Positions 12,236 through 23,200 of a DNA stretch of 64,000 bases are shown here, piece after piece (the first letter of the stretch is position 1; each line of letters starts with the position of its first letter). The notes beneath the pieces are model-generated. The model saw only the letters and a program-made list of their open reading frames with translations, did no database searches and was not told the DNA's origin. The stretch is from Trileptium ribeirensis (taxonomy: Eukaryota; Nematoda; Enoplea; Enoplida; Thoracostomopsidae). A program made the position numbers and the translations under genes. Location: positions 1 to 64,000 of the forward strand of contig JASANE010012062.1 of assembly GCA_030248225.1 (NCBI GenBank), in the 5' to 3' direction.

Positions 12236-13465
12236 AGTAAAGTTGCGATTAGGCTCATGAACAGCCTATCATTACTTATCGATGAGACACTAAAGGTTAA
12301 AGAGGGCCTTTCATTTACTCAATGCATAACCTCTTATTTTGCGTGGCTGGGAAAGTTCCCGGTCACCGGTCTATTCTGTCCTTTAGGTAATGTGGAATTT
12401 GTTCGGGGTGTTTTATCGGAGATAACCAGTACTCAACGAGAACAATAACTCAAATAAGATTAAGACTTTAGCAGGTGTTCAACGAAGCATGTTATTGGCA
12501 GGGTTTGTTGATCAACGACATGTTCATCTTTCTGACATTACGACTTTTTGTGACGCCTAAGGAAATCCTCAGGCTTATTAGCTCAACGCCGTCTTGTTGG
12601 AATCTTCTCAATACGGGCTACTCGACTTACGAGTTTTAGGCCAAGGAGGTCGGGCATTACGCGGAAACCTAGCAACACGCGTAAAGTTAAGATTGCTCGG
12701 GATAATTATGGATTAGAAACAGAGGCGTGCTTGGAGGTGCAATCGGTAGCCATTCTCGTCAGCGAGGTGACTTTTTGATGACCTAGGACTTTTCCTAGGA
12801 TCGAAAGACTGGGGAGAAATAACAGGGTAAAACCAGAGCCGGCGGCGGCAACCACTATTTCCTATGAGCAGTGGAAAATGTATAATTCTTCGGAATGCAC
12901 ACCTATAGGAGACGAGCATCCCTGCTTAACGGGGGTGGATGTCCATTTACATTTATCCGTATAACATTTTTGTGTGGCCTGGGGAAGAACATCCAGGTCA
13001 TTTTATTCAGTGTTGGTTAGGGGTCGTCCGTATTGTAGGATATCTGGACACCTACATTCTAGCCTACGGAAGGAGCAGCCACCCTAGTGAACAAAAGGTG
13101 AACAACGTAAAACTAAGATTCGTCCACTTATTAGCATTTATTACCTCGGTACGAGCACGCAATTAATCGATAGCAAATGCAACCAATCATACGTCAAAGT
13201 ATGACCTTTTTGGGCGGCTTGGGGGCATCCCCAAGCCAATATATTCAGGATTATCTTTGTCGTTCATGATACCGGGTACTTTTCGGGTTCGAGACTAACA
13301 ACAGTTTATCATGTTCTGTAGGACCGTGGCCTTGAGTAAAGTTAAGAGTCTGTAAAGTATCTAACTATGGGTGACTGGGGTCGGATGCCAAAAATGGCTG
13401 GCATACTTTCACATCGTCGTCATTACCTTTTTGGGTGGCCTGGGAATGTTTCCAGGCTTTTCGGA
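12236..13465. repeat. degenerate ~215-bp tandem array with conserved hairpin
   Basis: At least six units, spaced about 195-240 bp. Each has a run of T followed by a G/C-rich hairpin: 12345-12364, 12555-12574, 12782-12799, 12976-12999, 13216-13237 and 13438-13457. The best (13216-13237) is a perfect 9-bp stem, ggcttgggg/ccccaagcc, with a GCAT loop; 12782-12799 is a perfect 7-bp stem. Most units also carry a box like gtaaagttaaga about 90-110 bp before the next hairpin (12236, 12455, 12679, 13099, 13335). Primary sequence between units is badly diverged while pairing is kept, often by paired changes. Confidence 0.65.
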
Positions 13466-13565
13466 GCGTGGGAGGTCGAAATGGTTGTCTACAATCCGCG
13501 GCACAGTACGTCGAAAAGTGGCGATTTATGTCGGGTTGTAAACGCTATTTTAGAAGGTAGCAGCC

Positions 13566-14052
13566 GATTTTCCAAAATCCCTTACTCACCGTGATGGTCC
13601 ACTTGTCGGACCATTCATAAAATCCGGAGGGGCATTTCCCATTACAGAGGAGTTTATATATAGTTGCTTTTATTACAAAATTTTACTGTCGGAGAAGAAG
13701 GATGTTCCGTGCCAAGTTCATGGCAGTGTATCCTAGCAAGTGCGAGTAATTTCCCAAGACTTAATTGCTACTGAGTCTTGGGTAAAGACTGAGTACTTAG
13801 TAAAGACTGAGTCTTAGTAGTCCAACTAAGACTGAGACTAGGACTGTATACTGAGACGTGGAGGCCATACCTACCACTTAGGTGCTTGAACAAGAACGGC
13901 TCAAAGTGGGTCCAAATTGTGTGCTCGGGGGGCTTTGTATCAAGCTTAAAGATGTTATTTCAGACGCCTACTGCCGGTTTTCCAGAACTAATTACCTCCG
14001 GTGATAGTTCATTTAGTGGGATATCCAAAAATCCCGGAGGTGCATTCGTCCG
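13566..14052. repeat. direct repeat pair 412 bp apart
   Basis: The segment at about 13563-13640 (gccgattttccaaaatccc ... aaaatccggaggggcattt) recurs at 13975-14052 with substitutions (gccggttttccagaactaa ... aaaatcccggaggtgcatt). The first copy holds a 7-bp stem atggtcc/ggaccat (13593-13614). Confidence 0.6.
13753..13833. repeat. two adjacent perfect 9-bp hairpins sharing an arm motif
   Basis: Stem 1: cccaagact at 13753-13761 with agtcttggg at 13774-13782. Stem 2: agtcttagt at 13810-13818 with actaagact at 13825-13833, loop agtcca. All arms contain aagact or its complement, and further copies (aagactgag) lie between and after, so alternative pairings are possible. Confidence 0.75.
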
Positions 14053-14510
14053 ACGTTGAGTGATTCAGATGCGGAGGGCTCAAAGTTGATTCAAAATAGC
14101 ATCGTTCAGGTAGAGGTAGGGGCAAGATTCGGCCAACTTTGGGTCGTTTAAAAATAACCGATTTTAGGTCCCGGTAAGGTTTAGTGAACTTTCAGGGTAA
14201 TTTTGTTCCTAATCTTTAGTAAAAGTCCATGGGGGTTTTTATCCTACCCTTGGGTCGAATATAGCCCAACTACATAATTGGTCCAAAATAGCATAGTTTA
14301 GATAGGGGCAAAATTCTATTAACTTTGAATTGATCGGAAGAGGTTAATTTTGTTTACTGGGAGATTCTATCGAATTCTATTCAGGTAGTTCTGCTCTTAG
14401 ACTATAGTAATGGTCTGTGGGGGCCTCTATCCTACTCTTGGATCGAGTACGGGTCTACCCTAAATATGGTTTAAAATTACATTTTCGGTTTCATCTTGGT
14501 CCCTCCATCG
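13898..14510. repeat. degenerate ~190-bp tandem repeat
   Basis: Segments starting near 13898, 14084, 14279 and 14465 align: caaa(g/t)tggtccaaaat-type starts, then caaaatagcatcgtt... and caaaatagcatagttta..., followed by gggggccatcctaccctt-like text at 14232 and 14420. Divergence is high. Confidence 0.55.
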
Positions 14511-14734
14511 AATCCTATTTTGAACCCACCGGGCCTTATTCTATTCGTGGAATCCTACAGAGTGATACCTAGAATAGACTGGCAAGCCGGGTCCGAAATT
14601 CAGACCCGATCTTTCGCTCCTTCGTATTCCCTCTTCTGCGTCTCCGATGCCCTTTACAGTGCTCTGTCGCTGTGTTGCGGCCTGTGTATTGTATGCTGTT
14701 GCAATGCAGTGCAATTTCCACTGAATCTTCCAGA

Positions 14735-14930
14735 ATAAAGAAGAGGGACAGACAGACAGAAAGAGAAAAAACGAGAAAAGAGGACAGAAAAGAGAGAACA
14801 CCAGCCGAAAGAGAAAAGACCAAAACGCGACGAGGCGAGAGACGACCGACAACGAGGAAACAAAAAAATAACGACCGAAAAGGTCGATTAAAGATAGAAA
14901 AAGAAAGAAAAAAGAAACCGGGTATGGGAA
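14735..14930. repeat. purine-rich tract
   Basis: About 195 bases that are nearly all A and G on the + strand (agagg, gacagacag, aaagagaaa patches). The open frames on both strands here are composition artefacts. Confidence 0.8.
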
Positions 14931-16915
14931 GGGCCTGGGGGAAAGGGGTTCGCGATGGAATTTCGAGGGGCTGGGGTTAAATTCGGTCCCAGGACGTAGG
15001 ATGGGTTGAAGGACCACACCCACATGTTACCAGTTATATTTATTAGTATAGGGAGCTTTAGCGGGCTCTCCCGAGTTAACGGCTGGGCGGAACGATGCCC
15101 GCAGGCGATCGCTGAACTCGCCACGAGTAGGCAATTCAGAAGAGGTGTAGTACTCCTGTTCAGCGGGCAAAATTTGCTTAAGTGCTAAAGTTATGAGCAT
15201 AGAGAGAGTGTCGACAACGGTGGAGCCGCTATTTACGGTTGTCCTACATTAACGGAAGGGGAACGAAGTCCCCCGTGTATATTTGGAGTTGTGTTTACAA
15301 GATGCGCACAATGAATGTTGTTGTTTTGCAAACTTTTAAGTTGAGACTAAAATTTTTGCAATTTCGTGCCTACCATTAAATTTAGGTGATTATGGGGCGC
15401 GCTATAGCGGGTCACGACAGGTCAAGGGATGGCCAGATTGAGACCCGCCGCATGTCGTTGCGTTTGCCAAGACTAGGCATGTTGGATATGGGTAAAGATC
15501 GCATGCCAATATTCAGGGTGGGTGGAGAAATAATACTATATCGCAAAATGAAAGAAAAGTAGATGTTAACTTCTATGTACTAGGACCAGTCCTGACCCTA
15601 AGGGATCCCAGCTGCACCACTCTCAATTTTCACTGTGGTGCCCGGACAACCCCGGCTTATACGATTCCCTGATGGACCCCGGTCTGACCGATGGGAACCG
15701 CTTAGCTTAGCCGGCTGCCATCGGGTTTACCAGGGTGTTCGGCCTGGCCCCTATGATGGCCCACGTGTCTAATGGTATGGCGGTCCCCCTGAGGGAGGGT
15801 CATCCCCTAAGCCTGCTCACAGGTAGTAAGGATGACCGGCCGTTCCGTCGATTTCTGCTATTGGGTTCCGAACCAGTGCCCGGAGAAAACTCTCTAAACG
15901 GTGGGGGCCTATGTTCAAGGGGTGTTTAAGGTGCCGGGTGACTGCCCCTGGCCCTTGGGTCCGGGGTTGGTAGTGTTGGGATTTTGTTACCTTGGCTAGA
16001 TTGGGGTGTAACTAGTTTGGTTTAGTCTACTCGCAGATTTTAATAGTTATAAATTTAGAGGGGCGAAGCTACACGCCAGGGATTTGTGAGACCTATGCAC
16101 TAAAATTTGTTACTTAAGCGACATGGGAAGAACTGCGGAAACGTACAAGTCCAATGGTGCGTGGTGAGAGGATGAGTCTACCTTGTTCAAACAGAATTAA
16201 ATTGCTTAGCCAACCTACGGCCGGATTCGAGATACTTAGAAATCGGGCTAGAGCTTTGTATAGCGCGCCGGGACGGGGCGACAGTAACAGGGGCGGCGAT
16301 TACCGGCGTCTTTAGAGGGCATGTGGAAGCTAGCGTGTGGGGAAGGGTCCAAATTATACGCTGGACGGCGCCAGAGATAAGTTAGGGAGAATCCGTACGT
16401 TTCGCTAAGGTGAGCGGTGCTTAGACCTAATCCAGTTCAATTTACTTAAGAGTACGCCTTACTTGAAATTCTAATTCGCTGAAAATAAGTATACACTCCA
16501 AATGTTTACTTTTTCTTAACAAGCCCAAGATAATTTCCCTATTGGGAACACTAAGCATAAATATATACAGCACGACATCTCCGTATCAAATGCACATGAA
16601 ACACGAATTTCGGGCTACCCTTACTGAACCCGGCTTCACGAACAGATAGACTGGTTTGGTTTCAAAAGTTTCACGACTTCACTTTTTTCCAAAATCTTAG
16701 GAGTTGACGACAAAAGTTTCGTACTTTCACGTTAGAGGGGTTGACAACAGTGTATCTGATGAGCCCTTCCTTGAGCTCTTTTAATAACGCGACATCCTGA
16801 ACCCAAATTTGTCCTTAGTGCTGTTACCCTTAATTTACCTTCACATTGGTCATGCAAACCCCCGTCACCGTCCTTGACACTACCCTAAATTTGCCCCTAC
16901 GTAGCCTAGTCCCAC
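14931..16915. other. gene-free, unrecognised
   Basis: No coding family or RNA gene recognised. One hairpin gcaccac/gtggtgc lies near 15615-15645. Short reading frames show no signature. Confidence 0.4.
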
Positions 16916-16919
16916 GGCA

Positions 16920-17545
16920 AAAGGTGGGCGCAGCGCTTACGGGAGTGCGAGGTATCCGACGGACACCCCAGTACCGCAAGGGCTACCCCAGTTACTATGC
17001 CTAAGCGAAAATATTTGAAACTCTATAGGACGCCCCGGGCGAGCCTCTTCCACGCGTCTGCAGTGCGAACAGTGCAGCCGCGACTACCAAGATTCTCGAA
17101 CTGTGACTCTCACGTTCCCCGTTTTATTTTAGCAATTTTGCGAGACAATGTCCCTATCGTTTTTCTATGCGCTGTAACCGACGAGCACTCAAACCGAAAT
17201 ATAGCACTGTGACCTCCACTAAGTAACAAAATACGCTGAATAAACACTTCAAATGGTTCACCCCCTGGGCATTAACAATAAACGTAACACAGGGAGCGGG
17301 GTACCAGTCGAGTACGGGTAAACCTCCCCTTTTTATCGCAATTTTGTCTTGATTTTGACCATAATTTTATCCCACGTTCGACCCACTCTCTACCGCGCGG
17401 GCACAGCACTTACGGGAGCGTGAGGTATCCGACGGACACCACAGCACCCGCAAGGACTGTCCCTGTTCATAGGCCTAGCGAAACTCGAAAACCTTGCTAA
17501 GAAAAACCCCGGGCGGATCTCTTCCACGAGTCTGCCGGTCGAAGA
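16920..17545. repeat. ~150-bp direct repeat, copies about 480 bp apart
   Basis: 16925-17062 and 17397-17538 align through aggtatccgacggacacc, ccgcaagg, cctaagcgaaa/cctagcgaaac, ccccgggcg and ctcttccacg(c/a)gtctgc. The left flanks are weakly similar too, so the unit may be about 480 bp. Function unknown. Confidence 0.7.
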
Positions 17546-17559
17546 GTCCACCGGGGCAA

Positions 17560-20089
17560 AAAGCGAAAGAAAAGCAGGGGAAAAGAAAAAAAGGAAAACT
17601 ACAGCGACAACCGCCGACAAAACACTTCAAATTTTTTGGCTTAGCCGCTCGACTGGTCCCGAAACCCCGCTGCGGCTGTCCCTTTTATTTTGACTGCTGC
17701 CCCCTTTCACTACTATTCACTCCAGATGTGCAAAATCTTAAAGTCTTAAAAATAATGATAAAGACACAGCAATCAAACAACCATATGTCTACGTCGCCTT
17801 GCTGCCTACATAAGCCAAATCACCCCCAAACGGTTAAACAACAACACAGTGGCCAGCAGCTACACGTGGCCGAGATTCGCCAAAAAAAACAAAACCGCCC
17901 GCTGGTCGGTGCGGCAAAATTTTAAGAGCAGAATATAACGGCGCTCGGGGCGCCGTTTTCTCTTAGGGATACCGGCACGTTTCTGCCGATATCTCAAGAA
18001 CAAAAAACAGCAGTGGGTCAGGGGCAGGACCAGAATCATGCCCTGGCAGACCGGCTGCTGGAGAACTTTGAATTTTAGTTGTATCTCCCACGAGAGGCCC
18101 GTTAGACGCCGTTTTAGGCGTAACAGAGCCGAAATTTTGATGTCCCATTTAAGTTTAGAGGATCCTGAGCGGACTCCTGGGGGTGGGCGGCCTCGGTTTT
18201 TGACTAAACAGTTAGGATGGGACCCGATAAGTGTTCCGGGCTCCAAAAATCAGGGACTTTTGGTTATTTTAGTTGTCCTTTTAGACTTTGAAAATTGGAG
18301 GCTTAAACACCTGTTCGGGGGTCCATAAGTATTCAGGGGAGCCAAATTTTCTGACCCGCCTGAACAATTGGACACCCCCTTAGAGAGTCTTTTATAAGGT
18401 TCAGTCAACCCCGTTCCCCTAAATTTAGTAGAAAGCCCAAAATTGAACTTTTAGTATTGTCCCCTAAAAATAGCGCCTTAGGAAATTTGTACCCGAAATT
18501 TCGTCCCCTTTAGACCGAAAATTTTGGTTAAATGAGCGTATCAGCATACGTATGAAATTTTTGCATTCATCGAGACAGTCCCGAACTATATATATACATA
18601 TATAATACACATTATAGGCATAACAGATACCAAGTAGTTTCCAGTAACCCTTCGGCGTGTGCGATGGGATCCGGCTCAGGATGACTGTTTTTTTGTAGAT
18701 CCAAAAGTTCCTGTGACATCAGTTGGCCCCTGGCCGCTCCGAACGGACACCCCTCCTTCACAACAAGTAGAATGATAATATACAAAACATTTTATGCACA
18801 CATTATCCCAGCCATTTTAATTCACGAGGATCGACCGGACACCCTTAATCGTGGTACTTTTCTTTTATTTGCATTTGGTGCCAAAATCATCCCGGGCACC
18901 TACGGGCGGTGGAGTGTGACCTTACAAGAACAATACGCAAAATACGATGTTTTATTTCACATTAATAATAACATAACACAACTATATCAAATGGAGGTCA
19001 CGCTCCACCGGTATCCGGTCGTCCATTCCCCCTGTTCCCGACAATTTTGGTGTACTTTAAGCATTTTGTCATTTTCTTAAAAATTGGGCTGTTACATCTC
19101 TTAAAATTTTTTTGGATTATTAGACTTATTACTTAGGATAGGAGTGTAAATCGAGTAGAAAGATGGATTTGCGTGAAAATTTCGCCGTTAAATCCGCAGA
19201 TGCACAGCCCGTTATTCGTTTTAATTAGAAAAAATCTAAGATTGTTGTAAAATTTGGCGTAAACTTCAGGAAAATTTTCGAAAATTTTAGGATAGTGCGT
19301 ATAAATTTTAAGAAGATTTGTAGAAAATATGCGAACATTTACAGAAAATTTGCCAGATTTCCCGAGTTTCCATAAAAATTTGATAAATTTCAGTAAAAAT
19401 TTATAAATTTCAGGGTAGAAGGGCGACTTAGTTGTTGTATGATATCCCATGTACGCAAGAAAAAACGTGAAAAACGTCGCCCCTTCTCCCCTATTTTCCG
19501 CATTTTTTGAAAGTTTTACCTTATGGCCTAAAATGTTAGGTTTGGTCCATGTGAAATTTTTTTCCTGTGTTATCTTTACGTTGTTCCTTCGTATGCTACC
19601 ATCTCTTTATTTATTACCATGAATTACATTTCATTGTTTTATAACAGTATATATATTATATTCATTTATATAGGCACGTACCTCCAAAGGTTCATTTTAA
19701 TTTGGTGACCCCGAGGAAAAGGTCCGGCTGCTGGAGGCCTGACCCAGGAGTTCCCTTGAGAATCATAGGAATATTCCCAAAATTGTATTGGTTTGCTGTT
19801 TCACTTGGGTTTGAAGATTCGGAAATTTTATTCTTTGGGCTTTGGGAATTAGGTTGGTTTGGTTTAAGCTAGTCGGTGTTACTAGTGTTTCCTACTCATC
19901 GAGTCTCAGACATGACCTTCTAAGAGATTTTGCATCGCCTTGGTTAGTTTCCGCTCGCTTCCGCTTCTTCTCGCTCCTACTAGCCCTGTTTAGGTCACGT
20001 ACGTAGTTTTCAGTTAACCCTCGCATTGACCTATCCGCTCGCATCGCCATGCACGCCTTACTTTCGCGAGTTCGGTGTTGCCCTCAATG
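17560..20089. other. gene-free, A/T-rich patch
   Basis: No gene recognised. 19230-19420 is a degenerate array of about 25-bp aaaatttg-type units resembling 2140-2290; the 105-codon minus-strand frame over it is low complexity. From 19900 the sequence becomes G/C-richer as it approaches the NADAR-SGNH remnants. Confidence 0.4.
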
Positions 20090-21342
20090 CGTTAGGCGTC
20101 CCAACTCGGCGTCTCTAACTAAACGGCTTACCCGCTCGTGCAAGTTTCGCCGGCAATAATGGGACACCATCGGCTCGTCAAAATAAGGCCTTTCCTGCCA
20201 TTTCATATGTGGTTCGTCTCGTTACCACGCGACCGCAGTGTGGAACGCGATCGGCCAGGAAGGCATGTAAACGTTATGGAAAGTGTCGTGCTGCCGCCTA
20301 TTGTTAGCAATTAGCTGCTTGAGCTCGGCCGTCCAAGACAGAGCGTCCTGGTTGGTGGCGACCCATCGAGGTGCCGTTGGCGCTATGACGATGACAGTGG
20401 TTGCTGCAACTCGACGGGAGAGTACGCCTAGGTGCCGCTTGAATTTGCGATAGGCGGCGTTCGGCAAGGACTCGTGGAGCTGCTGCATTGGAGCTTTTCG
20501 GTATATGTATTGAAACCCGACGAGTATGACGATGCAGCTGGTCTGCGGGGTTAAGACGGCGTTGGCCAGTTGCAGCAACCGCACCATGGTGGATCTGGGC
20601 CACCCATTGACGATCCACTTGCTGTAGGTGGCCAATTCTAAGATCGGTAGCGCCAGGGCGTCTCCTACCACGATTGTCTTGGGCCAGCGAACGAGGCCGG
20701 CAGCACGGTAGTCCCGTACTTCCTCGAGTAACCTACCCATGACGTTGTGGCAGCGCGTCGGTTCTTCATGCTGCTGCAGCTGTTGATTGGTGCGCCCGAC
20801 GCCTCAAAAACGTCGGTTGAGGCCTCTAGTAATTATTGGTCCTCAGTGAGGCGCTAAATCCGCGCATATTCCGGTATGGCAAACTTACAGAGCAAGATTG
20901 GCCGCATAATATGTTCGAGGAGCGGCTTGAGACGGGCTTAGGTAACAGCGTCGATAAGCTCGTTCTTTAATTCTGCAGCTCTCGTCTTGAGCTGTAGTGG
21001 CGTGCCGGTCATGAGTAGCAGTTCTCGGACTGCATCGGTTAGTTCCAACAACGAAAGCACCTACACTTGGTAGTGCTTCTCGACGGTTGACAAGGTGTTG
21101 CCGTCGTGAGCGAATGGGGCGGGCGCCTCGTGCATGTTCGATAGTTCCGGCAATTCGGTACCGTGGAATAAGAATGTCACGTATGGCTTGGTTAAGTCCA
21201 CACCGTAGGTTGGAATCGCCGAAAGCTGGAACCAAGCCGATTCTGGCGGAGCGAATGGCCCGACCACCGGTACACGTCCGCTGGACCGCCTCCGAGTCTA
21301 CACGGCTTCGTCGCTGCGTCGAGGTTGTGGGGCGCTGGCCAT
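20090..21342 (-). pseudogene. NADAR-SGNH fusion gene, copy B, decayed
   Basis: Minus-strand gene remnant with two domains. N-terminal part (about 21270-20700): NADAR (YbiA-like) signatures in order, LPELSNMHEAPAPF with HDG, STVEKHYQ, MRPILLCKF, LLEASTDVF then GVGR, and NVMGRLLEEVR. C-terminal part (from about 20690): VRWPKTIVVGDALALPILEL with the GDS-like block at 20665-20657 (GDA), then a VILVG block, and FDEPMVSHY after 20222, which may be the Asp/His end of an SGNH fold. NADAR enzymes are known as ADP-ribosyl or N-glycosidic hydrolases and SGNH proteins as esterases; activity here is not implied. ATG at 21342 directly follows a cttcttgcag acceptor-like sequence. Stops at 21300-21298, 21063-21061 and 20224-20222, plus a frame shift between the domains. 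Copy A is upstream in the same direction. Confidence 0.75.
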
Positions 21343-21533
21343 CTGCAAGAAGAAAGTCAAATAGATATTTGGGCTGTCGTTAGGGTCGCTCTGTTTCGCT
21401 AGTCGCTCGCTGGTTCGGTTTTTTACACTCTACCTTACCTACGCGTTGGCTCACAGCTGCTACTCTCCGCGTCTCCCTTGCTTGCCCAAAACGGTCACTT
21501 CTTCCCCCTTCCCCCGTTTTAATTGGTACGGCC

Positions 21534-22727
21534 TTACTCTTGCCAAACGCAGGGCTTGGCTTGGCTAAACAGGTGAGCCTCGCCCATGCACCAAAACATG
21601 TCCGTGCCCCGAATCAGTTCTTCAGTCCTTTCACGTAGTTGCGGCCAGAACGGCGGAGCTACTACTGGCTCGGTGCACCGTTGGCGCTCTTCGCCCTTAT
21701 TAAATGGCCCGACCGCATCCCAGGCTTCGACTCCACTCAGCGTGGCGGGCCAGCTTGGCATGATGCTCATGAGCGCCTGGTGTCCCTCCACCATTCTTGT
21801 TCTCCGCTCAAATAGTGCGTTGAACCATGCTGGGCTGTCGACTTTGAAATCGTCCCAGTATGGCTCCGGTGCGGTGATGACAACGGCCGAGTCCGCCCGG
21901 AGACGTTGTTCAAGAACCATTAAGTGGCGCTTGATCCGCTAAGGTAGGCACCAGGTGAGAAGGCCTTGTTCGGCAGGTGCCAGACGTCCCGGTAGCCACC
22001 AATAATCATGACGCAATCCGTTTGCGGCGTAAAAATGCGTTCGCCCACTGGATCAACGAAATCATGTTGAGCCCGGGCCACACAAAGGTTATCCGATTGT
22101 GGTCGTCGGCCATGTCTAGCAATGGCAAGGCGCGCTAATCGCCCACAACTATGACCCTCGGCCACCGCACCAGGTGGTCCCGGTGTACCGGATGTCGCAC
22201 AGCAAGTGGCCCAATACGTTGTTGTGCGCCGGCTGATTTGCACCACACTCGCTCCTGTGGCCACCCGTGCCCCAGAAGTTGTCGAATGAGTCGCTCAGGA
22301 GCGGCTTGTTGCCCGAATCGTCCAGCTCTACCCAGTAATGGAGTTCCTGGAATTTCGCCAGTAAGATTGGGCGCATTACGTGCGGCTGGTACGACCTGAG
22401 CCAGCGCCGGGTGTTCGTGGGCAGGGTGCGGAGGAGAGTTACGCTGCGTAGTTGGACCTCCGTTGGCGACAGATGATGGTCTAGTATCTCGGCGACGGCG
22501 GTGATGAAACCTAACAATTCCAAGATCGTTAGGTAAAAATGTTCGGTGGCGCTACCGAGTTGGTGGCCATTGTATTTGAAACCGCCGTGTAGATAGTGTT
22601 CGTTCGCCAACATGGTCCGGTTGGATCGTTTGAGCGCAACCGCGTCCCAGAAGCGTGAGCTGCTCATGTGGCTTCGGCAAACGGCCGGATAACGATGCCC
22701 GTTGCACACCGCAGGTGCGTGCAGCAC
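21534..22727 (-). pseudogene. NADAR-SGNH fusion gene, copy A, decayed
   Basis: Same architecture as copy B and collinear with it. NADAR part (22727-22165): LANEHYLHGGFKYNGHQL, SATEHFYLTILELLGF, HVMRPILLAKFQEL, SDSFDNFWGTG, NNVLGHLLCDIR. SGNH-like part: VRWPRVIVVGD followed by TAG at 22137-22135, exactly where a catalytic Ser would sit, then ALPLLDM, WPGLNMISLIQWANAFL, a frame change, TPQTDCVMIIGGYRDVW (third block), and AVVITAPEPYW, MPSWPATLSGVEAWD and EPVVAPPFWPQLRERTEEL on 21920-21534. Three frames are needed, so it is a pseudogene. The start is uncertain: an ATG at 22608 or upstream is possible. It begins about 20-70 bp from the truncated Gypsy element 3, which runs the opposite way. Confidence 0.75.
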
Positions 22728-22799
22728 TCCTTGTGGGATCCGTGGCGCTCGAAGATCGTTCGGGTCAACCGAACCTTAACCAAAGTACAGGTTAACAGA

Positions 22800-23200
22800 T
22801 TTGGCTACCGAAGGTACAAAGACTACAAATGCAATGGCGCCCGCAACCGTGGAATAATCGATCGATGCAAGTACACCAACCGCAGCAGCGACAAGTAATG
22901 CAACCGTGGACAACACCGATACCGATGATACCAGTGCAAACCAGCAACCGATGCAACCATACTATGGACAAATGGGAACACAACAAACGATACGGGTACT
23001 GCAAACGATACAACCGGTGCAAGTATCCCAGCAACCAGTGCAACCACAAATGAATTGGCAACAACAACAACAAAGAATGCCTACACCGGTGGCATACCGA
23101 CAAATGATGATGAATCAAATGCCACCAAGGTGCAACGATTGTGGAAGACTGGGCCATAGAACGGAGCTATGTGCCCTATGAAACGCGGAACAAAGTACAA
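22800..23200 (+). pseudogene. gag C-terminal remnant of element 3
   Basis: Gln/Pro/Met-rich segment (QPQQRQVMQPW and QPVQPQMNWQQQQQRMP, in two frames) ending in a single zinc knuckle at 23131-23172 (CNDCGRLGHRTELC, C-x2-C-x4-H-x4-C). A TGA follows at 23179. Only the nucleocapsid end of gag remains. Confidence 0.8.

Noticed and set aside
12236..13465. CRISPR-like array
   Set aside because: Eukaryotic context, units over 200 bp, diverged repeats and no spacer pattern.
14541..15023. 160-residue minus-strand frame rich in Phe/Ser/Leu
   Set aside because: It is the complement of a purine tract; composition alone keeps it open.
19133..19450. 105-residue minus-strand frame rich in Lys/Phe/Ile
   Set aside because: Low-complexity aaaattt repeat array, not a gene.
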